Shown: positions 11,400 to 23,157 of the stretch, piece after piece
Layout: every line of letters starts with the position of its first letter
How positions within the stretch are numbered: the first letter of the stretch is position 1
Source: Zingiber officinale
Taxonomy: Eukaryota > Streptophyta > Magnoliopsida > Zingiberales > Zingiberaceae
DNA: 64,000 nucleotides
Assembly: GCF_018446385.1 (NCBI RefSeq)
Contig: NC_055990.1
Location: 131,328,996 to 131,392,995 of the forward strand
Direction of reading: 5' to 3'
Translations under genes and position numbers: made by a program
The notes under the pieces: model-generated
Told to the model about the DNA's origin: nothing
Seen by the model: the letters and a program-made list of their open reading frames with translations, nothing else
Database searches by the model: none

Positions 11400-12300
11400 A
11401 TCCAACTTTTTCATACAATTAATGAAAAGTGCAGGTATAATGTTTATATACTCTCCCGAGCGAGTGAATTGATTCTCCCTCAGTAGTCGATCGGTGATCT
11501 TAAGGGGTGACTGGGCAGACTCCCTTAAGGGATGATCGGAGACATTTTAAGGCAATGCTAAATGGCCAGAATCTGGCCAGCTAGAATATACTTTTAAGAT
11601 CATTATCAAGGTATTTAAATAAAATTATCTCTCTCCATATTACTAATTAACTACAACTTAAGATTGCTATTATAATCCATTTTCTAACTGGCCATATTTT
11701 AGTCAGCAAGATTTACTATTTTTCTATAAACCTAGTCCTAAGATTTTGAGACAAGTTTATAAAAAAATTATAAATCTACCTATGTATTAAGAGAGGAGTT
11801 ATAATGAAAGATTTATAACATAAATCACATGTTATAAATTTTTCGTTGAAGATGCTCTTAAATGAGGTCGGACACTGAGATGACTCATGTCAAATCGAAA
11901 TTGAAGTTTTTTTTACACATTAAAATTTTATCGAATAAAAATTAAAAGACAGTCTTTTAACAAAAAAATAAAAAAATCTAATTATATATATATAAATTAT
12001 TTATTTCATTTAAATTAAAATTATTATATATAAAATTTTATTATATGAAAATAATATCTATCAACTTATCAAAAATACTTAAACTTCATTAAACTTAATT
12101 GAAATTAATTATAATCATTTTAAAACAGTTATAACTTATATTAGCTCTTAGTTAAACAACTAGCCATTATAATACTAAAAGTGAAAATATTTTCAGAATA
12201 ACAATATAACAAGACGTCGTTTAGCTCTTTTAACTTTTGCCCATTCTTATTTGGTTTGAGATGCTTAAAAAATAATAAAATTATAAATAAAGCATTTAAA
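11400..12300. other. AT-rich non-coding spacer
   Basis: No gene or defined element is seen. Long A and T runs and a short AT repeat occur near 11980-12000. The stretch is duplicated at about 25880-26790. Confidence 0.4.
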
Positions 12301-12645
12301 AAAACAAATTAATTTATACTTGCGATTTATTTTGATGGCACAATGAATTATTGTCAAAATTTTATATTGACACTTAAGATACAAGGATATATTTGATGCA
12401 AATTAGTTCAATAAAAATATGGAACCCGAATCCAATTGTACATCGCACTAACTCTTATTCCATGAAAAACATGCAAGAATACTGTAATTTCTTGAGGGCA
12501 TGAAAAGTTCACAAACAGTGCATATGAAAGAGATGAAAGCGTCTACATCAAACGACATCTCCCTTAAAATGCAAATGTATATTAGTATCACAAAAGTATA
12601 GATGATGATCATATTAAAAGTATAGAACAATTGTCTTGATCGATT

Positions 12646-13460
12646 TTAGAATTCCATACTGACCGCTACCCAGCTATTATCACTAAAGGGTAGAGCGATT
12701 CCACCTTCAGGTAAAACAATGAGGATAAACTTGGACTCTATTGCACAGCAGCGAGAGACTGCTTCCGTGCAAGGGAAGTTTGCTGTGTGCTTGTGAACTT
12801 ATGACAACTGGAGCAGTCAGGACTGTAGGAATGATGTTGAGCTGCCAGATTCAGGGAGATCTTGTAGAGGTTGTTTTCCATTCTTACTAGCACTGATACG
12901 CTCTGCTTCTCCACAGGATCATGCTCATCTGGCCATGATCAAATGCTAAAAAAAAAAGGCAAATTGAAATAGGATTTTAATTAATATTGAAAGCGAATGA
13001 TTCACCTTGCAAAATTTCTTCAATTGTAGTGACACTTGCAGGTTCTTGATTCTCGACATGGCCATTATCAGCTGCAGATCATTTAGCTAACTATAAACAA
13101 ACATGATGAGCACTTATGACCTGTAGCATGTATAATGGTTCGCCTTGATCCTGTGGGTCATACGGGTTGGTATGTGGCGGAACTTGCCACAATGAGGCGG
13201 CAGGGTCGATCCTCGGGGCAGCTGGGGAATAAATCCCCTATCCTCGTATTACACCATGTCCGCCACATGCCCGCTCGGATGCTGCGATTTAACTCCCCGT
13301 GATGGCCTTGGGTCGGGTACGGCGAAGGCGCTGGGGGCGAGCGTTTCGCCTTTTGCCACAATGTATAATGGTTCGCCTTGCAGGATTTCACCAATTCAAA
13401 TGACACTTCCAAGTTCTTGCTTCTGTGCATGGTCATGCTCATCCTATACACAATCAACTT
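12646..13460 (-). pseudogene. Duplicated 3' end of a DRB gene (copy W)
   Basis: This minus-strand segment matches the last exons and 3' flank of the full-length DRB gene at 31900-36940. The last-exon equivalent is 12646-12928. It is 13 bp shorter than its parent and shifted out of frame after DEHDPVEKQ, although the terminal residues SDNSWVAVSMEF are still readable. An equivalent of the small exon 6 is at 13006-13071 with an intact AG acceptor (ADNGHVENQEPASVTT). The exon-5 equivalent near 13380-13450 has a TGA stop and a GC in place of the GT donor. A 213-bp insertion interrupts it. No dsRNA-binding domain is included, so this is a fragment, not a gene. Confidence 0.75.
13128..13380. mobile_element. 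213-bp insertion with 20-bp target duplications
   Basis: A GC-rich insert at 13148-13360 is flanked by two perfect copies of ATGTATAATGGTTCGCCTTG (13128-13147 and 13361-13380). The full-length DRB gene carries the unduplicated target at 32395-32414 with a few substitutions, so this is a real insertion. Repeats this long fit target-primed insertion (SINE or LINE type) better than a DNA transposon. I see no poly-A tail and no convincing tRNA promoter boxes. The ends show only a short TGTGG/CCACA symmetry. A second copy is at 27605-27857. Confidence 0.7.
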
Positions 13461-13619
13461 CAAAATTTTAGCAATTATAATCAGAATTGATAAAAAAAAA
13501 CCTTAACCATAGTGTTTTAATCTAGTTGGGTTTGACCTTTCTGAATTACAATTGCTTGCTCTCATTCCTGTACGGGATCATGCACATCTAACCTATGATA
13601 AGCTGTAAATTTCAGTTAT

Positions 13620-15131
13620 TTACAACATTTTCTTTGCTAGAAGCATTAAAGCATCTGAACATGACACCAACTCCGTTTCAATCATCTTATCATAGGAAAT
13701 AAATGCTCTCTGTATACCACCTCTGTTATAGTATGCTGTGATCAATGAATTATACATGCAGCTAGTAGGGGTCAAACCTTTCCTCCCCAAAATGCCAATA
13801 AATTTCTTAGCTTCACTCATTTTTCAACATTTGCAGAGGTTTTGAATCAAGGACTTATAGACCCTCATACTTAGCTCAAGACCCATATGCACCATCTCAT
13901 AGTAAAGTGTAATGATTTTCTGAAAATCTCCCGTAGTTCCATAGCCATCAATTAGAATCAAATATATTTCCTGATCAGGGACAAACGCCATGTTTAACAA
14001 AGATGTTAGAGTTCTGTTGGCTTCCTCAATATTTCCTGCGATGTAGAGTGTCTTTATCATCTCATTGCAAGTGCCAAGACTGGGCAAAAATCTACCTTCA
14101 AGCATCTTTTCACTATATCTCAAGCACTGATTTGTCCACCCATTTCTCGACAGATCAACTATCAGATGATTATATGTCTCGTCATATGGTTTCAGTCCTA
14201 TTGACACCATCTCTTCCATCATTTGAACAACCTCTTCGATTCTTTCTTCCGCGGAATAAAATCCTATTAGACAAGTGTAAACATATGAATTCAAGCTGCA
14301 TCCCCTGTTGATCATTTCGTCCTTGGATTGAAGTGCCTAGTCCAGTTTGCACAACTTGCAATAGCTAGCTACAATCAAAGAGTATGCAATATCATCAAAC
14401 ATCATGTTTCTTTGCAGCATTCTCTTCAAAAGAGTGATTGCTTCTTCAGCCCTATCCTCCTCAATGATCCTAAAAGCCAGTGTAGTGTTCACAATAATGC
14501 CAGGGGCACATCTACTCCCACGAATTCTATCTAAAACACTCACTAACTTTGACAAAACCCCTTCCTTGAGCATCACATCAATCATAACTTCAGTCGTTGT
14601 TTGGTTTGGGTATATTCTTCTTGCAAACATATATTCAAAGATCTTCAAGCCAAATTATTCTGATAAGATCTCTGTGAAACATGAAGCATTGTATTAAAGC
14701 TAATTATATTAGCGTTCAACCCATGATCTCCCAAGTATCTGCAAGCATCAAACGCTTCATTGACCATTCTCTTCTTCGAATACACCTGCAGCAAAAGATC
14801 AAAAACACGATGTCCGGGAAAAACTGCTTCGTAAATGCTGAGAAGCACCTCCACAATCGATGCATGCTGAGATGCAACTCTCTCTGTATACTTGCTGACT
14901 GCCGACTCCAGCAAAGCACGCGCATCGATAAGAAGGCCAGAACGAACAAGGACATGAACAATGAAGCAATAAGATCGCAGACCGTGTTCGAAATGTTTGG
15001 TCTAGGAGCACCAGTGGAAGAAAGTTAGCGCCATTTTTGCATCAATGGGTTCCTTGAGGTAAAGTATCACTTGCTCCACCAGGGGTTCAGTGAGTTGCAT
15101 TGATCCGAAACCAGCAGTTAGGCTGTCCAAG
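13620..15131 (-). pseudogene. P-class PPR pseudogene, copy W
   Basis: Readable PPR repeats include EVMIDVMLKEGVLSKLVSVL, AEEAITLLKRMLQRNMMFDD, EEMVSIGLKPYDETYNHLIV and NRTLTSLLNMAFVPDQEIYL. Blocks lie at 14645-14914, 14337-14648, 13824-14315 and 13620-13820. One-base losses near 14650 (LA-KIFEYMF) and near 14900 break the frame. A TAG near 14337 interrupts CKLCKLD. TGA replaces a glycine codon after QNLCKC near 13821, and the same stop is at 28304 in the tandem copy. This copy lies directly upstream, on the minus strand, of the DRB 3' fragment rather than the flank found with copies U, U' and U''. Confidence 0.85.
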
Positions 15132-15137
15132 AGATGA

Positions 15138-16137
15138 ACATTTGAAAGGAAAAGAGATGAACTTACTTTTAATTCTCTCTTCACACACGTCCAACAAGGC
15201 AGCTTAAATATGCAAAATCCTGAATGCATGGATCTGCTTATTATTGTTCGAATGCCCAAGCCAGTAATTTTTATTTTGGGAAAGTAAATGAATCAACAAA
15301 CGGTTTGCCCCAAAGTCATAAAATGTTACAAGTGTAGATCTTGCTGCTAAATACAAACTCCCAAAGAAAATTCAAGCATGTTGGAAGTTTTGTCATCATA
15401 AATGCATGACTCTGCTTAGTGTTCTTCAAGTCAAAAACCATGCACTGAACTGAAACATTCAAGAAGTCAAAAACCATGCACTGAACTGTCTTCATTCAAA
15501 TGTATCTTCTTTTCAACATGCCCTGGTGGCTTCAAAACATTCAAGAAGTCAACCAACAATGAGCCTCATCTCAATGAGTGAACCAAAATTTGCAATGAAT
15601 GGAAACAAGGCAGCCAAAATACTTGACCCATAAAGAATGAAGTTCATCATAAAGTATGAAGTTATAGTCATCAGCAGAGAAGGGTACTTGAGCATGAGTA
15701 TGCAATTTTCATTTCCAAAAAACTTGAATAAGGACATGCCATCTCCTTCAACACACGACAAGCTATCTTGCTCGTAACACAGTTAAGTTCTTTAATTTGC
15801 CAACAGAAAAGGTGCTCTAGAGCCAGAGAGCAAAAGCATGATGCATTATACTTGATCTGGTAGAATGTATGAGTCATTTTTTCTTATATTAATGCTCATA
15901 TATACATATTGTTGGAGTATTATTCCCTGGAAAACAGTATTTTCATAACTCCTACTGAATGATATAGCCTAACTTCCGTAGATGCTATCCTCTCAAGCAA
16001 GTAAAAACTCCACCCATCATAACCATCTCTCGAGGTGATCATGTCAAATTCTTCTAAATGTGTAGACCACTTACCAAACAAAATTCAGTCTCGAGAGTGC
16101 AATATAAACATCTAACCATTTGAATTTTGTTGAAATC
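15138..16137 (-). other. Conserved 3' flank of PPR copy U'
   Basis: A near-identical copy of 5041-6054, including the unknown 70-codon frame at 15549-15761. No additional gene is seen. Confidence 0.45.
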
Positions 16138-17650
16138 TCACTGTTCAACTTCTAGCATTTTTTTGGCTAGAAGCATGAAAGCATCTGAACATGGCACCAA
16201 CTCCATTTGAATCATCTCATAGAAAATAAGTGCTCTCTGTATACCGCCTCTGTTACGATATGCTATGATCAATGAATTATACATACAATTAGTAGGGGTC
16301 AAACCTTTCCGCCCCAAAATGCCAATAAATTTCTCAGCTTCACTCATTTGTCCACATTTGCAGAGATTTTGAACCAAGGACTTGTAGAACCTCACATTGG
16401 GCTCAAGACCCATATGCACCATCTCATAGTAAAGTGTGATGATTTTCTGATAATCTCCAGTTGTTCCATAGCCATCAATTAGAATCAAGTATATTTCTTG
16501 ATCAGGGACAAGCCCCATGATCAACAAAGATGTCAGAGTTCTGTTGGTTTCCACGATACTATGTAGAGTGTCTTTATCATCTCATTGCAAGTGTCAAGAC
16601 TGGGCAAAAATCCACCTTCAAGCATCTTTTCACTATATCTCAAGCACTAATTTGTCCATCTCGATAGACCAATTATCAGATGATTATATTTCTCGTCATA
16701 TGGTTTCAGTCCTATTGAGCTCATCTCTTCCATCATTTAAACAACCTCTTCGATTCTTTCTTCCTGACAAAAAAATCCTATTAGACAAGTGTAAACATAT
16801 GAATTCAAGTTGCATCCCCTATTGATCATTTCGTCCTTGGATTGAAGTGTCGAGTCTAGTTTGCACAACTTGCAATAGCTAGTTACAATCAAAGAGTATG
16901 CAATATCATCAAACATCATGTTTCTTTGCAACATTCTCTTCAAAAGAGTGATTGTTTCTTCAGCCCTATCCTCCTCAATGATCCTAAAAGCCAATGTAGT
17001 GTTCACAATAATGCTAGGGGCACATCTACTCCCATGAATTCTATCCAAAACACTCACTAACTTTGGCAAAAGTCCTTCCTTGAGCATCACATCAATCATA
17101 ACTTCAGTCGTTGTTTGGTTTGGATATATTCTTCTTACAAACATATATTCTAATATCTTTCAAGCCAAATTATTCTGATCAGATCTCGGTGAAACATGAA
17201 GCATTGTGTTAAAGCTAATTATATTAGCATCCAACCCATGATCTCCCAAGTATCTGCAAGCATCAAACGCTTCATTGACCTTTCTCTTCTTCGAATACAC
17301 CTGCAACAAAAGATCAAAAACACGATGTCCGGGAAAAACTGCTTCGTAAGTGCCGAGAAGCACCTCCACAATTGATGCATGTTTAGATGCAACTCTCTCT
17401 GTATACTTACTGACTGCCGACCAAGCACGCACATCGATAAAAAGGCCAGAACGAATAAGGACATGAACAATGAAGTAATAAGATCGCAAGTCATGTTCGA
17501 AATGTTTAGTCTGGGAGCACCAGTGGAAGAAAGTTAGCGCCTTTTTTGCGTCGATGGGTTCCTTGAGGTAAAGTATCACTCGCTCCACCAGGAGTTCGGT
17601 GAGTTGTACTGATCTGAAACCAACGGTTAGGCTATCAAAGCTCTAACCTT
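16138..17650 (-). pseudogene. P-class PPR pseudogene, copy U'
   Basis: The N-terminal block (17160-17588) is open from MERVILYLKEPIDAKKALTF through ISFNTMLHVSPRSDQNNLA. It then meets a TGA where copy U has a tryptophan codon (LAWKIFEYMF). The next block (16737-17144) runs to a stop after ERIEEVV, and the last (16138-16554) contains TLYYEMVHMGLEPNVRFYKS and ALIFYEMIQMELVPCSDAFM. The TAG upstream of the start that interrupts SNKG-SFDSL is shared with copy U. The repeats are P-type, with no PLS, E or DYW tail. It lies head-to-tail with copy W. Confidence 0.85.
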
Positions 17651-19399
17651 TGCTTCTCACATCGTTGATTATAGTGGAAAGATTGCAAAAATTTGATTCT
17701 TTTTGCGGTTGTCAGCAATGGACTGAGTCTGCGTGGGAATCATTAGCAGGGAGGTGGAGAGCTTGGCGATGAGCGAGTACGAATTCACCGCCGAAGTAGT
17801 GATTTAGATCATATTTAGAGACAAGAGTTAGGGAGCAATGGAGACAAGCGGAGAGGTATCGAATTACCGTGGCTCGCATAGAAATGAACCTGGATGAGAT
17901 GGAGAAGGGTCGAGTTTCTGGACACCATATAAACCCTAATCCACCAGCTCATTGTATCACCATGACCAATTCTAAGGTAGTGTTTTTTTCAAGGGATGGA
18001 AATAGAGAAACAAAAATTCAAAAGGGTAAAAATGGAATACAATTTTCTTACACTTCTTAGTTTCATGTGAAATAATATTTTTACAATTAACGGACCATTT
18101 TGTTTAAATTTGTGAATCGGAATAGAAATGAGATTGATTATGAGGTCAATAGGAATGAAAATCAAGATTACATTATCAGTGTTTGTTTCGAGTCAATATC
18201 AATAATGAGAATCAAATAAATTTTTTATTTTACCCTTAGTACTAATGAGTTCAAATTTATAATGAACAACAGCAACTACTGTTGCTATTCAAAGGAAAAA
18301 AACCATTTGAGTAACCAGCACACTGCTCACGTTTCAAAAACATGAATTGAATTTCATGATTACTGTTCACGTTTTGTTTCAAAACGTGAATGACTTTCTA
18401 TGGAGAGCAGGAGTTACCGACAGATTTCCTTGCATGAGCAACAGTACAAGAAGGAAGGAAGAGCCGGTGGCACATGTCACGGCACAATAATTTGGCCGAC
18501 GTAAATAGATCCGACGTAGGGCTGTTCGGCCGGCGCAGTCTCCATCAGTAGCAGCTTGGTCTTGGCACCTATTTGAGACAACAACTTTAGCCGACTTCGA
18601 AGCGGCTGGTGGCTGGCGGGAGGGCCGTTGACTGGTGTCAGACGTTGGCCGGTGGAGTTGGGTGGCGGCAGTGAAAAAGGCAAAGCTCCTTTTCCTTTTT
18701 GTCGACGGTAGAACCCACTATAATTATTTTTGTTATTAAGAGAATATTTGATTAATGAAAATAAAGTAATCGATTGATTGAGAGATTGATATAGGAATGA
18801 GTGATTACCAAATATAAGAATTCATTCCTTTATTTATATTATTATTTATATAATTTAAATATTAACAATGATAATCATTTATTTTCATTCCTATTTTCCA
18901 CCTTTATTTTCTTACCCCAAACGTCCCTTAATATTTTTTTTACTATTTAATTATTTTCTTTATAGACAAATATATAATTTAAAATGATAAAATAGACAAT
19001 TTAATATTTCATTTACTTTTTCATCTTTACCTTTTATCTTTTACAACGAAATTTCTATTTTTTTCCTTACAACTTATCTCTTATTCAAAATATTTTTGTA
19101 CGTAGGTTTTTTTTTAAGACAAAAGGATGAAGGCAACTTCTTATGTTAGACTTGTTATTAAGGTATTCAGCAATGCTTGATCTCGCATGACAAACTACAT
19201 CAATTATCGATTGGCACAGATGAAATTTCTCATTTCACCACTGACACGGGTTGTCATTTCTCATTTCACCACTGATACGGGTTGTTATGAGCACGTCTTT
19301 CAGGTGATGTGATAATTAAAGCTAAGAAGAGGGGGTGACGTCTAAACCCGATCGAGCATAAGATTATGTATACGGGAAGGATCAGTCGGACGCTAAGAT
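17651..19399. other. Non-coding spacer (copy V'), with the start of the Gypsy derivative
   Basis: Paralogous to 7561-9310. The ACGTG hairpin with arms TTCACGTTTTG/CAAAACGTGAA persists near 18368-18392. From about 19310 the sequence is the beginning of the G-family LTR, which the L1 element interrupts at 19405. Confidence 0.45.
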
Positions 19400-19404
19400 A
19401 CTTA

Positions 19405-21251
19405 TGTTGGTGCAATATCCCTCAGGTCAAGGTTGACCTGATTGACCAAGCTTGAGTCTTGGTTTTGATTTCAATGTTTGACAATACAAGACTTCGATGA
19501 TATGGACAAGTGCAGGTGCAGTTGTACAGTTGCGGAGATTGTTTGGTGCAATTCCCCTCTGATCAAGGTCTGATCAGGTTGGTTGAAGAAGAGTTAAGTA
19601 GGTCAAGGTTGACCAGATACTTGACTGGGAAGTCCTAACTTGGAGGTTAGGCAAAGGAAAATCCTAGTGAGTGAAGCTAGGTGAAAGTCCTAGTGAGTGG
19701 AGCCAGGCAGAGAGAAAATCTTGGTGAGTGAAGCCAGGTGAAAGACCTAGTGAGTGAAGGTAGGCAAAAGGAAAACCCTAGTGAGTGAAGCTAGGTGAAA
19801 GTCCTGGTGAGTGAAGCCAGGTGAAAGACCTAGTGAGTGAAGCTAGGCAAAAGGAAAATTTTAGTGAGTGAAGCTAGGTGAAAGTCCTAGTGAGTGAAGC
19901 TAGGCAGAAGGAAAATCCTAGTGAGTGAAGCTAGGTGAAAATCCTAGTGAGTGAAGCTACGTGAAAGACCTGGTGAGTGAAGCCAGGTAGAAGACAAGTC
20001 CTAGTGAGTAAAGCTAGGCAGAAGGGAAGTCCTGGTGAGTGAAGCCAGGCACGGGGAAAACCAGATGGGTTAAGGTTGACCAGACATCTGGTGAAAGTCC
20101 AAGTAGGTCAAAGGGATTGACCGGATACTTAGCACGAGGAAGAAAAGTCCAAGTAGGTCAAAGGGATTGACCGGATACTTTGCAAGAAGGGAAAAGTCCA
20201 AGTAGGTCAAGGGAGTGACCAGATACTTGGCACGATGAGGAAAAGTCCAAGTGGGTCAAAGGGATTGACCGGACACTTGGTGAGGGAGTCCTAGCAGGTC
20301 AAGGGTGACCGGATGCTAGGTATGATGAACCAACAGGTCATGGATTGACCGGATGTTGGTTTGAGTGCTTGGGACTTGGTTTTGGGCAAAAACCAGCAGC
20401 TGGATCGATCAGCCGATCGATTGGCTGGAGCCCAATCGATCGCCCGATCGATTGGGGAGTCCCTGCGAGAAGCCTTTGTCCCAATCGATCAGTGGATCGA
20501 TTGGGAGGCAGTCGCGTGCGTACAGAAGCCTACTGGATTGATCAGTGGATCGATCCAGAGATCCCAATCGATCAGTGGATCGATTGGGAAGTTGCGATCT
20601 GTCTCGATAAGCCCTGGATCGATCAGCCGATCGATCCAGGCAAATTCCCATAGCACAGAGGCGCTCTGGATCGATCAGTGGATCGATCCAAAGCCTCCCC
20701 GATCGATTGGTAGCAATCCAATCGATCGGGATCCAACCGTTGGCGTCGTATTTATCTGTAGGCGCTCGATTCCTTCGGTAGAGACAACGCAGAACACCAC
20801 CGATTCATCTTAGATCTTCACTGTTCTCTCAGAGCTCTTCCACAAGGTTCAGATCGCCAGTTCTTGAAGGTTCTTGGAGGTTTTCCATGTCAAGATGCGG
20901 ATCTACAGCTGAGGAAGAAAGCTAGGGTTAGGGTTTTCTATACTCATTGTAAGTTTTTGCTTGTATTTGTGTATCCTTTCCCTTTCTTCTTGTAGTGTGA
21001 ACTTGTAGGGCTTCTCCGCCTTCGGTAGTTACCGAAAAGGAGTGTTTATTAGTGGAGGTGTGTGTGAGTGTGTGGATATTTGGACTAGTCACCTCCTTTG
21101 GAGGTGGATATCAAGTAAATCTATTTGTTAGCGTTGTTGTATTTGTTTCTTGTATATTTCCGCTGCACATCTTTGAAGAAACAAGCAACGCCAACCACGA
21201 GCACACGACGAGCTATTCACCCCCCCTCTAGCTACATATTCGGTCCCAACA
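19405..21251 (+). repeat. 5' LTR of element L1
   Basis: 1847 bp, starting TGTTGGTGCAATATCC and ending CGGTCCCAACA. Like the solo LTRs at 1656 and 46953 it holds the GTGAGTGAAG hairpin array (about 19660-20050), GGTCAA/TTGACC hairpins (20060-20362), ATCGATC palindromes (20400-20735) and the TTCGGTA/TACCGAA hairpin. It lacks the extra 11 bases at the 5' end of the solo copies, so it represents a separate subfamily. Confidence 0.9.
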
Positions 21252-21253
21252 AG

Positions 21254-21265
21254 TGGTATCAGAGC
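21254..21265 (+). other. tRNA-Met primer-binding site of L1
   Basis: TGGTATCAGAGC starts two bases after the LTR end. It is complementary to the 3' end of initiator tRNA-Met, the usual primer of plant Copia elements. Confidence 0.9.
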
Positions 21266-21387
21266 GAGGTTGCTCTTCACCGGAATCATCGTAGGAAGGG
21301 CAAACATAACAAGAAGAGCTAGAGGGTGAAGAAGTTGGAGCAAAATTATCAAAGTCAAAAAAAAAATTCAAGAAGCTCAACTTCAAG

Positions 21388-23037
21388 ATGCAATTCCAAG
21401 ATGGATTTGGATTTGACACAAGGGTGGCTCCACCGTACACATCTACAAGATTCGATCTTTGGAAATCAAGGATCGAAAACTTCTTAATGGTGGAGATAGA
21501 GCAATGGTTTGCTCTTATGGAAGGCTTCGAAGCTCCCAAGAATTCAAAGGGAAAAATTCTCAAGAGGAGCAAATGGAGTCAAGACCAAATCCAAAGATGT
21601 GATCGCCAATGACAAATTGACCAAGCTTTTGGTCAATCTACTGCCTAGCCACATTTTGGAGCAGATTGGAGAGTTCAAGGATGCCAAGGAGCTTTGGAGC
21701 AAATTGACATCAATTCATGAGATCCCCTCCACTGTACCGAATCAAGAAAAATCCAAAGAGGGCGACTCATTGGAGCAAGACCAAGAGGAGGACTCCGAAG
21801 TTGAGAGATGCTCAACTTCTGAAGAAGAGGTCCAAGAAGAAGCTTCATCTTCGATGGAATGCAATGAAGGGAACAAGGAGGGAGCATACTCCTTGTTCCA
21901 TGTACAAGATGATGAAGCCTCCACCTCTAGGATTGAGGGGGAGTGTAGATCATTAACACCGGAGCAAGAAGAAGTCTCCACATCCGGGTCAAAAGAAGAA
22001 GAGGATGAAGAAGCTTCCACCTCCACAAGTCATGTCAAATCTAATGGAGAGCATCACTATCGGATCAAGAGGAAGCCTCTACATCCACATCACATGGAGG
22101 ACCAAGTGCCATCCCTACACAAGAAGGTATAAATAGTTCAATGAACAATAAAAATCATATTATATGTTTTGAGTGTAGGGAGAATGGGCACTACAAAAGC
22201 AAGTGCCCTAAATTTGCCAAGAAGAAGGGTCAAGTGGCACCCAAAGGCAAGAAGAAGCCCAAGGAGACCATCCCCACAACAAAGAAGGGCAAGAAGCACA
22301 TTGTGTGCTTCGTGTGCCAACAAAGAGGGCATTACCGAAGTCAATGCCTTAAGGGGAAGAAGGTGGTCAAGGCTCAAGGAGGAAGCTCAACTCAAGGGGG
22401 AGCCTCCAAGGTAAAAAGAAAGGTAACTTTTATTGAGCCTACTCCTTTAAATTATGGTAAAAAGCATGCTAGTTCTAATTTATATCATTTCAATGCTATT
22501 TACCATGAAAATAGGAGGCATGATAAAGTTAAGGAAAATCATGTAGCTTATCATGCTAAAACCACTACACCTAGGGCTAGGAATGTAGGTAAAAATCTAG
22601 GCAAGAACACTAAGGTCAATAACTATAAGCCTAGAAATAAAAACGCTCAAGGATTAAATAGAAAACCTAAATCAAGGAATTTATGGGAAGAAAATCAAGT
22701 CTTGAGTTCAAGACTTGATAAAATGGAAAAGACCCTAAAAAGGATGGAAAATATCCTAATAGGGCAAAATGAGCAAAATCTAGGGTTAGGACAACAAAGG
22801 TCATCCAAGGGCCATAGAGGTTTTGGATACAAACCTAAGGCTAAAAAAGATGAAATCTCTTACCATAAGGTTCCATATAGCTATGGAACCAACCCTAAGT
22901 CTAGATGTCAAGTCAAGGATACAAGGGAAGTTATCCCTAGAAGTATCTTTGCAACAACAAACGTGACTAGACTTCTAAGAAGTCTAAGAAAGTCACTAAG
23001 AAGGTCACAAGGGAAGCAATCCCTAGAGTTAACCTAG
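21388..23037 (+). pseudogene. Copia gag (L1), two frameshifts
   Basis: Gag packages element RNA in virus-like particles. Part 1 (from 21388) begins MQFQDGFGFDTRVAPPYTST and has the FDLWKSRIENFLMVEIEQWF segment typical of Copia gag. A slip near 21590 moves the frame to the part ending at 22132 (LLPSHILEQIGEFKDAKELW, then an acidic, serine-rich linker). A second slip before 22141 leads into two zinc knuckles, CFECRENGHYKSKC and CFVCQQRGHYRSQC, both with CX2CX4HX4C spacing. A lysine-rich tail with a short coiled-coil-like stretch (SSRLDKMEKTLKRMENIL) runs to 23037. No protease follows. Start and boundaries follow the conserved N-terminus, and the frameshifts make it non-functional. Confidence 0.8.
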
Positions 23038-23157
23038 AAAAAGTGACCAAGGCTTCTAAGAAGCCAAACAAAGTCACTAGGAAGGTATCTAGGGAAGTTA
23101 TCCCTAGTGAATACCTAGAGCATCCAAGGAGCACCAATAGGTGTTGGGTTCCTAGGA

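Larger units (their letters stand above)
9212..11400 (+). mobile_element. Gypsy G-family deletion derivative (copy V)
   Basis: A plus-strand G-family element: LTR (about 9212-10597), gag N-terminus (10754-11140), then an abrupt join to the C-terminus of integrase (about 11190-11368). Almost all of gag, protease, reverse transcriptase, RNase H and most of integrase are missing. The integrase tail reads GEPFKVIQKLTSSFYYLEDA and RLDRPWNANHLQSYRT before its stop, as in Gypsy integrase C-termini. No 3' LTR is seen. The paralogous copy (19310-26050) has the same join and also carries an L1 insertion. Confidence 0.75.
5041..15131. repeat. Tandem segmental duplication, unit 1
   Basis: The 10.1-kb unit contains PPR copy U, spacer, Gypsy derivative, DRB 3' fragment and PPR copy W. 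Unit 2 begins at 15138 with the same ACATTTGAAAGG sequence found at 5041 and ends at GGCTGTCTAAG near 29613. Internal order and orientation are identical. Confidence 0.85.

Noticed and set aside
13158-13471. GC-rich open frames on both strands
   Set aside because: They fall in the 213-bp insertion, overlap on both strands, and match no protein.
20345-20813. Overlapping open frames on both strands in the L1 LTR (also 2492-3011, 23043-23582, 47743-48100)
   Set aside because: Palindromic ATCGATC DNA lacks stops in several frames. The peptides are repetitive (IDRSID types) and have no gene context.
20930-20950. Interstitial telomere repeat (GGGTTAGGGTTT, also near 3009 and 56279)
   Set aside because: There are only one to two units, at the same place in every L1 LTR, so it is part of the LTR.
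21675-22026. Minus-strand frames opposite L1 gag
   Set aside because: They are antisense to the gag linker and zinc knuckles. Low-complexity serine-rich peptides are expected from the reverse of GAA-rich codons.
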